A stretch of DNA of 45,770 bases, taken from assembly GCA_011171075.1 (NCBI GenBank), contig DUFD01000010.1, forward strand, positions 1 to 45,770. The letters run 5' to 3'. Below, piece by piece: positions 31,848 through 40,425 of the stretch. Position numbers and translations under genes: made by a program. Origin of the DNA: Dehalococcoidia bacterium. GTDB taxonomy: Bacteria; Chloroflexota; Dehalococcoidia; Dehalococcoidales; Fen-1064. Under the pieces are notes generated by a model. The model had not been told where the DNA came from. It worked only from the letters and a program-made list of their open reading frames with translations, and searched no databases. Every line of letters begins with the position of its first letter. The first letter of the stretch is position 1.

Positions 31848-32564
31848 TTAGTGGTAACGACTGTACAAGTGGTGAAATACGATACTGGCGGAGATTGCCA
31901 GGTTCAACGAATCGACCCTGCCCGACTGTGCTATCCGGACAGTATTACCAAGTTCACTATAACGCGGCGGCAGACCGGAAGGCTCACTGCCAAAGACCAG
32001 GCTATACGGAGGACTGAAACTGACCCCGTCTAGCGTATCCTGTCCTTCCGTCATGAAAAGATACTGGTTATGGATACTGAATACCTCAAGGTACCTATTA
32101 ATATCGTCAAAAAGCTCAAAATTGATGCCGAACAGTGCCCCCATGGAAGCACGTATTGTATCAGGATGGAAAATATCGGCGGCTGGCCTGATTATTACGA
32201 GGTTATTAAAATTGAAGGCTAGCATGCTCCTGATTATCGTGCCGAGATTACCCGAATTTGTCGGGTTTACCAGCACCACGTGATTTTCCTGGTTTATCTT
32301 CGGATAATACTTATTGAAGACACCGACCACGTAGCAAGATTCTTTCGGCGAGAGTTTATGAATAAGCCTGTCATTACATTCCAGAGCAATACTGTGCTTG
32401 GCTGTTAAGGTATCTATTATCCTGGAGCCTTCTTCATCCGATAGCTTTGAATGCGTAATAATTTGCACCACCTTATCCGGTTTCGCCCGGAGTAACTCAA
32501 TAGTGGGGTACATCCCGAAGGTGTAGGAATAGTCAAGGGTCTTATTGTACCTTTTCAGTCTCAT
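31848..32564 (-). CDS. SpoU/TrmH-family RNA 2'-O-methyltransferase
   Basis: A 238-residue SPOUT enzyme. The three knot motifs are present: N-P-T-N-S-G-N-L-G-T-I-I-R-S (about 100-113), F-G-S-E-P-S-G-L-P (about 191-199) and S-G-R-V-D-S-L-N-L-A-I-S-A-S (about 211-224). An N-terminal domain of about 90 residues could bind the RNA substrate. Its codons look more AT-rich than those of the flanking purC and cooC genes, which hints at transfer, not measured. The target nucleotide is unknown. Confidence 0.88.
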   Translation of the reverse strand: MRLKRYNKTLDYSYTFGMYPTIELLRAKPDKVVQIITHSKLSDEEGSRIIDTLTAKHSIALECNDRLIHKLSPKESCYVVGVFNKYYPKINQENHVVLVNPTNSGNLGTIIRSMLAFNFNNLVIIRPAADIFHPDTIRASMGALFGINFELFDDINRYLEVFSIHNQYLFMTEGQDTLDGVSFSPPYSLVFGSEPSGLPPRYSELGNTVRIAQSGRVDSLNLAISASIVFHHLYSRYH

Positions 32565-32615
32565 ACACAGAAAAACCAGGGGCGGATACTAACACACAAA
32601 TGCAGATGTGAAAAA

Positions 32616-33404
32616 TTAAGGGAAAAGGAAGTCGAGTACTTTATCGACATCCTCAGCAGCGGCATCACCCTTTATGGGACGCCCTTCGAGGCAGGACTCA
32701 AAAATCTCCTGGTTCTGGTGGATAACGCCGATGACGGTTATATCCCGCTTCTCCAGCTGATCGCGCAGTCGGTCGGCAAGGTCATCAGAGGTAATCTTGT
32801 TAAGGACAGCCCAGACATCGGCGATGCTTATCTGGGCAGATAGCTCGTGTATCTTTTCGGCGACCTCCAGGGAGTCGATAGACGGCTCGACGACAACGAG
32901 CACGCAGTCAATGCTGGTCTCGACACCACGACCAAAGTGTTCCACTCCCGCCTCTAGGTCAACAACAGCGATTTCATCCGGTTCGAGGCGGAGCTGCTTC
33001 AGAAACGAACGGCTGACGATACCCATGGGACAGGCACACCCTTCAAGTGCTATCAGTATCTTACCGATATTTATCAGCCGGATACCATTTTCGGTCTCGA
33101 ACATGTACTCGGGGGGAATGTCAGCCAGCTGCATCTCCTGATGGATTAGCTCGACACTCATCTCGGGTGTACCAGCCCTGACCGCTGCCTCAAGTTGCTC
33201 TTCCAGCTTCTGTTTGCCCCCGAGGAGGCTTATCAGTGGCTCCGGCGGCCTTTCAAAACCGAGCATGCGGTGAAGGCCGGTGTTGGACTCATCAGCATCA
33301 ACCACGAGAACGCGCCGTCCCCGCTCGCGCAGACCTCCGGCCAGTAACCTGACAACGACACTCTTACCGCTGCCACCCTTGCCACAGACCGCTATCTTAT
33401 TCAT
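32616..33404 (-). CDS. cooC: CooC-type ATPase (CO dehydrogenase nickel-insertion/maturation family)
   Basis: A 262-residue MinD/CooC P-loop ATPase. The deviant Walker A K9-G-G-S-G-K14-S with the signature lysine is at the N-terminus, D-A-D-E-S-N follows at 36-41, and the CooC-typical C123-A-C125 (nickel/zinc-binding C-x-C) is present. CooC proteins dimerise through the C-x-C and supply nickel to CO dehydrogenase/acetyl-CoA synthase. No CO dehydrogenase gene is in the window; instead this is the last gene of a leftward redox operon, so it may mature another metalloenzyme. Confidence 0.88.
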   Translation of the reverse strand: MNKIAVCGKGGSGKSVVVRLLAGGLRERGRRVLVVDADESNTGLHRMLGFERPPEPLISLLGGKQKLEEQLEAAVRAGTPEMSVELIHQEMQLADIPPEYMFETENGIRLINIGKILIALEGCACPMGIVSRSFLKQLRLEPDEIAVVDLEAGVEHFGRGVETSIDCVLVVVEPSIDSLEVAEKIHELSAQISIADVWAVLNKITSDDLADRLRDQLEKRDITVIGVIHQNQEIFESCLEGRPIKGDAAAEDVDKVLDFLFP

Positions 33405-33427
33405 GCTTCCTCTCGACCTGAACCCGG

Positions 33428-34015
33428 CTACATCTTCAGCCGCCGGGGATATCGCCTTACGGGACGCAGACGGTCCAGACTTATAAAAGACCTGTATATC
33501 TTCTCCACGGTATCCTCGGCCCCGTTTTTCACGCCGGTCTCCACCAGTTCGGCTACCTGGTTAATATACTCATCCAGAGTGCTAAAATCGTTTTTATAGC
33601 CTACCTTATAGGCAAAGAGATAGACATCGTCCTGGCTGTACTCATCGACAATCGACCGACGCAGTTTTTCCCTGACCTCACGGGGCAAGGCATCCGGCCA
33701 GGAGTAGCTATTATAGCGTCGCAATTCCGGTAGTGCCTCCTCCTCAAGGAAGGCGTCCATAATCTCATCGAAGGCGTCATCAGCCCCGTTTTCGGCGCCA
33801 ATGGCCACCATATCGGCTACCTTGCCAATGAAATTCTCATAGCTGGGATACGTCTCGCTGTAGCTGTTTCGATAAACATGGTGGAACCGGCGTTTACCGG
33901 TAAACTGAGCCAAAATCGCCTGCCGGACATCTTCCCGGATAACCTGCTTGTAACCCTCCGGCCAGAAGGTTTCCGCCGCCGAATCTTCGTCCTCTGTATC
34001 GGGCATGTAATGCAT
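33428..34015 (-). CDS. Unknown protein with internal duplication (195 aa)
   Basis: No family recognised. The protein consists of two related units of about 85 residues. Shared positions include [FS]-W-P at each start, a basic helix (REDVRQAIL / REKLRRSIV), an aromatic Y-x-N-x-[YF]-x-x-x-x-x-Y segment and the closing pattern I-x-x-V-A-[DE]-[ML]-V-x-x-G-x-[EK]-N-G-A-[DE]-D. It is acidic, soluble and probably helical. It lies between an SDR and cooC in the redox operon; the duplicated unit could be a protein-binding module. Start at the first ATG, with GGTAGGG upstream. Confidence 0.65.
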   Translation of the reverse strand: MHYMPDTEDEDSAAETFWPEGYKQVIREDVRQAILAQFTGKRRFHHVYRNSYSETYPSYENFIGKVADMVAIGAENGADDAFDEIMDAFLEEEALPELRRYNSYSWPDALPREVREKLRRSIVDEYSQDDVYLFAYKVGYKNDFSTLDEYINQVAELVETGVKNGAEDTVEKIYRSFISLDRLRPVRRYPRRLKM

Positions 34016-34041
34016 GTTTACCCTACCTTATACGGTACGAC

Positions 34042-34800
34042 CTAGGGACCGCCCCTGACATTGATTACCTGTCCCGAAATGAAGCTGGAATCGTCCGAGG
34101 CGAGAAAAAGAGCAACGTTAGCGATATCCTCGGGAGTGCCCATCCGTTTCAGGGGAATACGCGCCGTGGCAAACCTGCGGAAATCATCGAGGTACATGCC
34201 CTCTTTCCGGGCGACATTACGCGTCATCTCTGTGTCAACATATTCAGGGCAGATGCAGTTAACATTGATACCGTATCGCCCCAGCTCCAAAGCCAGGGCT
34301 CTGGTGAAGCCCTGTATAGCAGCGCTGGCCGAAGCATAGGCGGTCTGCCCTCTTTCACCCAGAACAGCAGGAACAGAAGAGGAGATATTGACAATCTTGC
34401 CGTAGTTCTGCTTCACCATATGCTTCTGCGCGGCCCGCGCGCAGTTGTAGCTCCCCCTCACCTGCGTGGCAATAGCAGAATCCCAGTCGTCTTCTGACAT
34501 CTTATGCAAAGGAGCGTCGCGCCTGATACCGGCGTTGTTTACCAGAATATCAACACCGCCGTACTGCTTTTCCGCCGCCTTGAACATCTGGGCTACTTCA
34601 TACCAGCTAGTGACATCGGCTTTGAAGGCCATGACCTGCCGCCCCGCCTTCTTGAGCTTGCCGGCGACGTTCTCTGCATAAGCTAAGTCAATATCATTTA
34701 TAACAACCCGGGCGCCTTCTTCGGCGAACCTGTTGGCAATTGCCTTCCCGATGCCCCTGCCGGCACCGGTGATTACGGCAACCTTTTTATCCAGCTTCAC
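34042..34800 (-). CDS. SDR-family protein with altered catalytic residues
   Basis: A 252-residue FabG-like SDR with an intact cofactor loop (T-G-A-G-R-G-I-G-K, 11-19), N-N-A-G-I and serine near 141-142. The catalytic tetrad is broken: the tyrosine Y155 is present, but the lysine position (Y+4) is Ser159 (Y-A-S-A-S) and the usual N-x-x-G asparagine is Gln113. Both substitutions were checked in the nucleotide sequence. It may be inactive as a dehydrogenase, act as a partner, or use another mechanism. It is part of the leftward redox operon, 26 bp after the Cys-rich gene. Confidence 0.88.
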   Translation of the reverse strand: MKLDKKVAVITGAGRGIGKAIANRFAEEGARVVINDIDLAYAENVAGKLKKAGRQVMAFKADVTSWYEVAQMFKAAEKQYGGVDILVNNAGIRRDAPLHKMSEDDWDSAIATQVRGSYNCARAAQKHMVKQNYGKIVNISSSVPAVLGERGQTAYASASAAIQGFTRALALELGRYGINVNCICPEYVDTEMTRNVARKEGMYLDDFRRFATARIPLKRMGTPEDIANVALFLASDDSSFISGQVINVRGGP

Positions 34801-34825
34801 AGGACTTCCCTGAAATATGTGGAGA

Positions 34826-35458
34826 CTATAACTTCCTCATGTAGAACTCGCAGTAGCCATCCTTGGCCGTAGACGCCACCTGCTCATTAAGCATCTCCAT
34901 CTCCACGTGTTTGCGCACCGTGTCCAGCGCCGTCATGCAGTATTCCGAGCAGGCCATCATCTTAGCTATGTTCTTACCACATTTCTCACCTATGGCGGCG
35001 TAGAGAGCACACTGTGGTATCCGGTAAGCAAGCACCTCCGCATTGTTCAGGATAATCGGCACCTTCAGGAAGTTCTGGGTGCCCAAATAGGCAATCTCGA
35101 CAAACCTCTGCGGTACGTGAGGCCAGAGCATGAACTGATTGCCCTGCCTATCCACAGATTCCAAGATAACCTCGATTGTCCTGTCCGAGTACTCCTCACC
35201 GAGCTGAATCGTCTTCTGCATCCAGGCCTTACCCTGGTCGGTGAAAAACGCCCTGGCCGCCTTCTCGGTATCGGCTTTACTCTTGCCCTTGATAGCCGTC
35301 GCCAGCTTATCGGCAACCAACTCGGCCCCGAACTCAGCCCGGAGCATGTCTATCATGTCTTCGTTCAGGTCAAAGGAGTACGGCTTGGGAGCAATAAACA
35401 GAGGATAGGGCGTCTTTTTAAGCTCTTTAAAATAGTCTTTCGTTTTCGCCTTTGCCAT
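34826..35458 (-). CDS. Cys-containing protein of unknown function
   Basis: A 210-residue soluble protein. The C-terminal part has several spaced cysteines (Q-C-A-L, E-K-C-G, A-C-S-E-Y-C) and ends D-G-Y-C-E-F-Y-M-R-K-L. This pattern faintly resembles the L-2-amino-thiazoline-4-carboxylic acid hydrolase-like family, but the match is weak. An open frame extends about 100 nt upstream; AGGAGG 8 nt before the ATG at 35458 fixes the start. It follows the ferredoxin gene by 10 nt in the redox operon. Confidence 0.7.
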   Translation of the reverse strand: MAKAKTKDYFKELKKTPYPLFIAPKPYSFDLNEDMIDMLRAEFGAELVADKLATAIKGKSKADTEKAARAFFTDQGKAWMQKTIQLGEEYSDRTIEVILESVDRQGNQFMLWPHVPQRFVEIAYLGTQNFLKVPIILNNAEVLAYRIPQCALYAAIGEKCGKNIAKMMACSEYCMTALDTVRKHVEMEMLNEQVASTAKDGYCEFYMRKL

Positions 35459-35468
35459 AATTATCCTC

Positions 35469-35795
35469 CTACTGGCTCCACTGCTCGCCCTGGACTCTAG
35501 GCCTGACCCGCTCCTGCTCGGGTATCTCAATAGTGATGGCATCAACAGGGCAGACGTCAATACATATATTGCACCCTGTGCACTTATCGCGGCGAGTGGC
35601 GAAGATCACATAGTTACCGTCAACCCTGGGGTCCATTTCCTTCAACCGCTCTTCCTTAGCCATGACACGTGTTACGTGGAACACACCCATTGGGCATTCC
35701 TGTAAGCATCTCTTGCAGAGGAATGGAACAGTGCATTTCTCAAGGTCAACCGTTATCTTAGGGAACTTCCTCCCCATCTTCAGTCCGTAGGTCAT
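35469..35795 (-). CDS. Ferredoxin-type 4Fe-4S protein
   Basis: A 108-residue electron carrier. One full ferredoxin motif is C-T-G-C-N-I-C-I-D-V-C-P near residues 72-83; an N-terminal group C-x(5)-C-x2-C-x3-C-P (about 21-34) is a variant second site. Two clusters are likely. The ATG at 35795 overlaps the stop of the upstream Fe-S gene (ATGA) and has GGAGG 7 nt before it; a GTG 6 nt earlier is less likely. It probably passes electrons between the flavoprotein and downstream partners of the operon. Confidence 0.88.
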   Translation of the reverse strand: MTYGLKMGRKFPKITVDLEKCTVPFLCKRCLQECPMGVFHVTRVMAKEERLKEMDPRVDGNYVIFATRRDKCTGCNICIDVCPVDAITIEIPEQERVRPRVQGEQWSQ

Positions 35796-36634
35796 GTCCA
35801 CACCTCCGCGACTGCCGGTACGTTAACGCGCGGCTCCAGTTTAATTGCCCCACGTGGGCAGCCGGTCTGGCAGAGACCACAGCCGTAGCACTTGAAGATG
35901 TCGACATTGGCTTTCTCCGTGGTGACCTCGAACTTGAGAGCGCCCCACTGACACCGCTGTGCGCAGATTCCGCAGCCATTACACTTGTCATAGTCGACCA
36001 TGGCCACATAATGGCCCTTCAGTGAGCCAAGACCGAAATCGACGGCGTTACGGATGGCACCGCAATCAGGATAGTCACACTGACAGAAACCACCGATGAA
36101 TGGCGCACCGAAGAGCATCAGGATATGGACAAAACCACGACGGTCCATCTCATGGTTCCACTCCTTGGCTTCATCAATGTTGACAAAAGCGACGCCGCCC
36201 TTGTACCGCTCCGGCCAGCGCTCCCACTTGAGCATACCTACGCCCATGCCCATACAGGTATACTCGTGCTCATTTCTCTCATCAATTGCCCGTATTCCCT
36301 TGCGGCAGATGCAGGCAATCAGGCCTATTGGGGAGCAGAGCTCAAGTACCCTGTCGGCATCATCCAGAGGGACAATCTGGCTGCCCTGACCCCTGGCCGT
36401 CATGATACCAGTAATCCTGTCATACTCGGCCCGGTCATTGTTCTCGATGGCGTTTAGCAGGTCCATCTGTGACGGGCCACTTCGCGCTCCGGTTTCCAGG
36501 CCCGCCTCAGCCCCCTTGAAGCCTTCGCCAGGGGCCCGGAGCTTGTACATGTTCCTGGCGTAGTTTTTGGGGTTCAGATACCAGAGACCATTTCCGTGCT
36601 CTGCGTCTCCGAACTCATCACACATCCAGCACAT
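35792..36634 (-). CDS. Multi-cluster Fe-S protein
   Basis: A 280-residue protein. The N-terminus begins M-C-W-M-C-D-E-F-G. A middle region has cysteine-rich stretches (C-S-P-I-G-L-I-A-C-I-C-R-K-G; C-Q-C-D-Y-P-D-C-G) that may bind a cluster or metal. The C-terminal 80 residues carry two classic 4Fe-4S motifs (C-N-G-C-G-I-C-A-Q-R-C and C-Y-G-C-G-L-C-Q-T-G-C-P). No catalytic domain recognised. It lies 16 nt after the GltD-like flavoprotein gene and is coupled to the ferredoxin gene, so it is probably an electron-transfer subunit. Confidence 0.82.
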   Translation of the reverse strand: MCWMCDEFGDAEHGNGLWYLNPKNYARNMYKLRAPGEGFKGAEAGLETGARSGPSQMDLLNAIENNDRAEYDRITGIMTARGQGSQIVPLDDADRVLELCSPIGLIACICRKGIRAIDERNEHEYTCMGMGVGMLKWERWPERYKGGVAFVNIDEAKEWNHEMDRRGFVHILMLFGAPFIGGFCQCDYPDCGAIRNAVDFGLGSLKGHYVAMVDYDKCNGCGICAQRCQWGALKFEVTTEKANVDIFKCYGCGLCQTGCPRGAIKLEPRVNVPAVAEVWT

Positions 36635-36650
36635 TGCTACCTCCTACAAC

Positions 36651-38219
36651 CTATAGTAATCTTCCGGCTGTTTCGAAACATAATTGTCCACGCTCAAACA
36701 CGCAGTTGGCACACATCCGGCAATTCAAGCACCGCCGCGCTTCCTCAACTGCCTGCCAGAACGTATATCCCAGATTCACCTCCTTATATGTTGTTATCGC
36801 CTGTTTAGCTGTTAGTTTCGGCACTGCCCACTGGTCATGCCGGGTCAGATATACGGGCACCTGCTCCGGCTTGATGGTAATCATATCAAGGTCCTCTTTA
36901 GTAGCCACGATGGGTCTCCCGCTAAGATACTGGTCAATCGAGCGGGCGGCCCGACGTCCGGCCGCCATTGCCTCAGACACGGTACCGCGTATCGAGGTCA
37001 CATCACCGGCAGCAAATACACCGGGAGCACTGGTCTCACCTGTTGCCTCATTGACAACAACAGCACCCCCCCGGCTGATATTGATTGGACTACCAGAGAA
37101 GCCGGTCATATCCGTAGCCTGTCCGATAGCCACGATAACGGTGTCACATTCTATCGATAGTTCACTCCCCGCACCCTCTACCAGTGTCCAGCTTATCCTG
37201 CCCTCACTATCCAGAGATGTAGAGGCAACCCGCTTGAAGTCAATACCGCTCACCCGCGAGCCGCCTTTGGAAGTAAACCGCTGCGGGGCTAACGATGGGT
37301 GGATATTGACACCCTCCCTATCCGCTTCTTCAATCTCCCAGTCGTAGGCTGGCATATCAGCCCGACATTCCAGACAGGCTGCATGGACTTCGCTGGCACC
37401 GAGCCTGAGAGCAGTACGGGCACAATCCATCGCCACGGCACCACCACCTATCACCCACACTTTTCCACCAAGCTTAACCAGCTCCCGTCGTTTAGCTTCT
37501 CCGAGGAACTGAAGGGCGGGGATAATGCCGGAGAGCTTGGAGCCGCGGATATTGAGCATCGCGCTCTTCTGAGCACCGATGGCAATCAGCACGGCGTTGA
37601 AGCCCTGGCGGCTCAGCGTATCGAGGCCGATGTCCCGCCCGATACGGATATTGCTGTGAATCTTTACCCCGAGTGCCTCGATGTAGTCAATATCGGCCTG
37701 AACGGCTTCCGGCGACAGTATGAAGTCGGGTATCGCCGAGGTGAGTATCCCACCTGGCATCGGGGCAGCATCAAAGACCGCAGCCCCGTAACCCATTTTA
37801 ACGAGGTCATGAGCAGCGGTAAGTCCGGCCGGGCCACCACCAATAACGGCTACTCTTTCCGCCTTCTTCCTCTTGGCCGGTCTGGGTTTCCTGTGATTTG
37901 CCGAGTCAGCAGCAAATCTTTTCAGAGCCTGGATAGCTATCGGGCTGTCCACTACTTTGCGGTTGCACTCAGTCTCACAGGGATGATGACAGACCCGTCC
38001 ACAGATGGACGGTAAAGGATTGGTCTCCCTGATAATAGACAGCGCTTTACCTATTTCACCCTGGGCGATAGCCATGATGTAGTTAGGAACATCCTGGTGC
38101 AACGGGCATACGGCCTCACAGGGAGAATACTTATCCACCTCCGGCCAGCACTTCTCAACGTGGATGAAAGCTGGAGTCTCCGGTTTCCGGGTATAGTAGG
38201 TCTGTGTCGCCAGAACCAT
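36651..38219 (-). CDS. GltD/NfnB-like FAD-NAD(P) Fe-S oxidoreductase
   Basis: A 522-residue flavoprotein of the glutamate-synthase-small-subunit/NfnB type. Order: N-terminal two-cluster domain (C-E-A-V-C-P-L...C-G-R-V-C-H-H-P-C-E-T-E-C), FAD-binding V-A-V-I-G-G-G-P-A-G-L, NAD(P)-binding V-W-V-I-G-G-G-A-V-A-M, second FAD motif G-V-F-A-A-G-D-V, and a C-terminal cysteine cluster (C-L-N-C-R-M-C-A-N-C). No large glutamate synthase subunit is nearby, so it probably links NAD(P)H to the ferredoxin-type proteins that follow. It heads a seven-gene leftward operon with a good promoter and an AGGAGG ribosome binding site. Confidence 0.92.
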   Translation of the reverse strand: MVLATQTYYTRKPETPAFIHVEKCWPEVDKYSPCEAVCPLHQDVPNYIMAIAQGEIGKALSIIRETNPLPSICGRVCHHPCETECNRKVVDSPIAIQALKRFAADSANHRKPRPAKRKKAERVAVIGGGPAGLTAAHDLVKMGYGAAVFDAAPMPGGILTSAIPDFILSPEAVQADIDYIEALGVKIHSNIRIGRDIGLDTLSRQGFNAVLIAIGAQKSAMLNIRGSKLSGIIPALQFLGEAKRRELVKLGGKVWVIGGGAVAMDCARTALRLGASEVHAACLECRADMPAYDWEIEEADREGVNIHPSLAPQRFTSKGGSRVSGIDFKRVASTSLDSEGRISWTLVEGAGSELSIECDTVIVAIGQATDMTGFSGSPINISRGGAVVVNEATGETSAPGVFAAGDVTSIRGTVSEAMAAGRRAARSIDQYLSGRPIVATKEDLDMITIKPEQVPVYLTRHDQWAVPKLTAKQAITTYKEVNLGYTFWQAVEEARRCLNCRMCANCVFERGQLCFETAGRLL

Positions 38220-38262
38220 TTCTCATGCCCTCCTCGCAAGCGTAATAACCATAATTGCTCCC

Positions 38263-38292
38263 ATTCTAGCACTTCCTGAAACCAACGGTCAA
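38263..38292 (-). promoter_or_regulatory. Promoter of the leftward redox operon
   Basis: Minus-strand TTGACC (38292-38287, 5/6), 18-nt spacer, TAGAAT (38268-38263, 5/6). Predicted start near 38256, leader about 37 nt before the flavoprotein ATG. Confidence 0.45.
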
Positions 38293-38374
38293 AGAAAAAC
38301 CAGTAATTTTTTAAGTATTTTGACACCTTTTTATAAAACTGCTAACCTCTATTCGACCGCGCGTCAGCACGATT

Positions 38375-38992
38375 ATGATTACGCTTCTCTTAATAATAGG
38401 CACAGTTCTGTTGATTGGTCTGGGTCTCGGAGCCACCATGTTATTCCTCTTCCGGAGCAGCCCGGAGACAGGCCCTGACCAAAAACCCCAATCCGCGAAC
38501 AATACATCAGGTCTGCGGTTCCGCTGGCGGTACATCGCCCTGCCACTGATAATTTTCGTACTGACAATTGCTCTGGTCGCCTACTTTTACCGGCTGCTGC
38601 CAGAAGAAATCGCCTATCACTTCGGGTCCGGTGGTACCGCGGATGAGTGGACAGGACGTGTTGCGATAACGCTGTGGACACTGCTACCGCAGTTTCTACT
38701 TACCCTGTTCGCCGCAGCAATCGCCTGGGGAATCGCGAAGCTAAGTTCTACATTCAGGCAGATGGAAGGGCTCGGCGTAAACATGGATACCATCGCTATT
38801 GCCATGGGCAACATGCTCGCTCTACCGCAGGCCATCCTCTTCTTTGCAATGCTCGATATTTTCAGCTACAATGCTTACGAGATTCGGATTCTGCCCCTGT
38901 GGGCGATTGCCCTGATAATAATGGCGCTGGGCGCTGTCATCCTGGGCATATTCTTCGTCCGAAGCATCCGGCAGGTCCGGGACAGCCAGTAG
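38375..38992 (+). CDS. DUF1648-type integral membrane protein
   Basis: A 205-residue protein with four predicted membrane helices (about 2-26, 52-73, 98-122, 172-197, with a further hydrophobic stretch near 145-160). The segment after helix 2, L-P-E-E-I-A-Y-H-F-G-S-G-G-T-A-D-E-W, is the DUF1648 signature found in SdpI-like immunity and related membrane proteins. Function unknown. It precedes glyS by 34 nt on the same strand. Confidence 0.75.
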   Translation: MITLLLIIGTVLLIGLGLGATMLFLFRSSPETGPDQKPQSANNTSGLRFRWRYIALPLIIFVLTIALVAYFYRLLPEEIAYHFGSGGTADEWTGRVAITLWTLLPQFLLTLFAAAIAWGIAKLSSTFRQMEGLGVNMDTIAIAMGNMLALPQAILFFAMLDIFSYNAYEIRILPLWAIALIIMALGAVILGIFFVRSIRQVRDSQ

Positions 38993-39026
38993 CACCGTCC
39001 CGCAACAACCCTGAGGAGTAGTACCG

Positions 39027-40388
39027 TTGACTGAACCAGTACCAACCGTAGACATGGAGAAACTCGTTTCCCTCTGTCAGCGTCGCGGTTTTATCTTTCA
39101 GAGCAGCGACATCTACGGCGGTCTGAATAGCTGCTGGGACTACGGCCCCCTCGGCGTGGAACTGAAGCGTAACATCAAGGAAGCGTGGTGGCGTGCCAAC
39201 GTGCAGGAACGCGACGATATGGTAGGCCTTGATACCAGCATCCTGATGCACCCCAATGTCTGGGAGGCCAGCGGGCACCTCACCGGGTTCTCAGACCCTT
39301 TGGTAGAATGCAAGCAGTGCCACCTGCGCTGGCGCGCCGACCAGCTGGAAGGTGACCGCTGTCCTTCGTGCGGTGGTGAACTGACCGAACCGCGTCAATT
39401 TAATATGATGTTCAAGACTTTTATGGGACCGGTCGAGGAAGACGCCGCCGTGGTCTACCTGCGACCCGAGACAGCCCAGGGTATCTTTGTCAACTTCGAT
39501 AACGTGGTGAATACCACCCGGAAACGACTCCCCTTCGGTATTGCCCAGATTGGTAAGGCCTTCCGCAACGAGATTACCACCGGTAACTTCATCTTCCGAA
39601 GTCGGGAATTCGAGCAGATGGAAATTGAGTTCTTCGTTAAGCCGGGCATGGACAAGGAGTGGTTCGAATACTGGGTGCAGGAGCGGCTCAACTGGTATTC
39701 GAGGCTGGGCATCCGGCGAGAGAACCTGCAGCTCCGCCCGCACGGAGAGGACGAACTGGCCCACTACGCAAGCATGTGCTCGGACATCGAGTATTTGTTC
39801 CCCATGGGCTGGTCAGAGCTTGAGGGTATTGCCAATCGGGGCGACTTCGACCTGAGGCAGCACGTCGAGCACAGCGGCAAGAACCTGGAGTACTACGACG
39901 ATGTCACCAACGAGCATTATCTGCCGTATGTGATTGAGCCATCCGCCGGGGTAGATAGGTCGGCATTGGCCTTTCTCTGCGATGCTTACACCGAAGAGCC
40001 GGACAAGGATGAAATCAGGGTGCTGCTCAAGCTTCACCCAGACCTGGCACCGGTAAAGGTGGCGGTGCTGCCGCTGAGCCGGAAGGAGAATCTGACAGCA
40101 TTTGCCAGAGCCATATATGCCGACCTGCGCCAGCATTTGATAACCAGCTACGATGACACCCAGTCCATCGGGCGGCGCTACCGGAGGCAGGATGAGGTCG
40201 GTACGCCCTACTGCGTGACGGTGGACTTCGCCTCGCTGGAGGACAACCGCGTCACCATCCGCGAGCGCGACACCATGAACCAGATACGCGTCCCCATCGG
40301 AGCCCTGAGGGACACCCTGCAGGCCAAGCTGGCCGGTGAAGACCTGTTTGTCCTGCCGGAGGGCGGCGAAGTCTGGAAGGAAGGTTAG
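39027..40388 (+). CDS. glyS: Glycyl-tRNA synthetase, dimeric (class II alpha2) type
   Basis: A 453-residue class IIa synthetase charging tRNA-Gly. Seen: L-V-S-L-C-Q-R-R-G-F-I-F-Q-S-S-D-I-Y-G-G; a zinc-binding C-x2-C...C-x2-C insert (C-K-Q-C-H-L and C-P-S-C-G); motif 2 around F-R-N-E-I-T-T-G-N-F-I-F-R-S-R-E-F-E-Q-M; motif 3 G-V-D-R-S-A-L-A; and an anticodon-binding domain from about residue 345. The start is TTG at 39027, with GAGGAG about 9 nt upstream; an internal ATG at 39054 is less well placed. Confidence 0.95.
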   Translation: MTEPVPTVDMEKLVSLCQRRGFIFQSSDIYGGLNSCWDYGPLGVELKRNIKEAWWRANVQERDDMVGLDTSILMHPNVWEASGHLTGFSDPLVECKQCHLRWRADQLEGDRCPSCGGELTEPRQFNMMFKTFMGPVEEDAAVVYLRPETAQGIFVNFDNVVNTTRKRLPFGIAQIGKAFRNEITTGNFIFRSREFEQMEIEFFVKPGMDKEWFEYWVQERLNWYSRLGIRRENLQLRPHGEDELAHYASMCSDIEYLFPMGWSELEGIANRGDFDLRQHVEHSGKNLEYYDDVTNEHYLPYVIEPSAGVDRSALAFLCDAYTEEPDKDEIRVLLKLHPDLAPVKVAVLPLSRKENLTAFARAIYADLRQHLITSYDDTQSIGRRYRRQDEVGTPYCVTVDFASLEDNRVTIRERDTMNQIRVPIGALRDTLQAKLAGEDLFVLPEGGEVWKEG

Positions 40389-40393
40389 GGGTC

Positions 40394-40416
40394 GAAGAGG
40401 GACAAAGCCCCTCTTC
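40394..40416. terminator. Hairpin after glyS
   Basis: GAAGAGGG (40394-40401) pairs with CCCTCTTC (40409-40416), loop 7 nt, 5 nt after the glyS stop. No T-run follows. Confidence 0.4.
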
Positions 40417-40425
40417 CCGATATTG

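Noticed and set aside
34907-35500. 197-codon plus-strand frame opposite the Cys-containing gene
   Set aside because: Antisense to a gene with a clear ribosome binding site and operon position.
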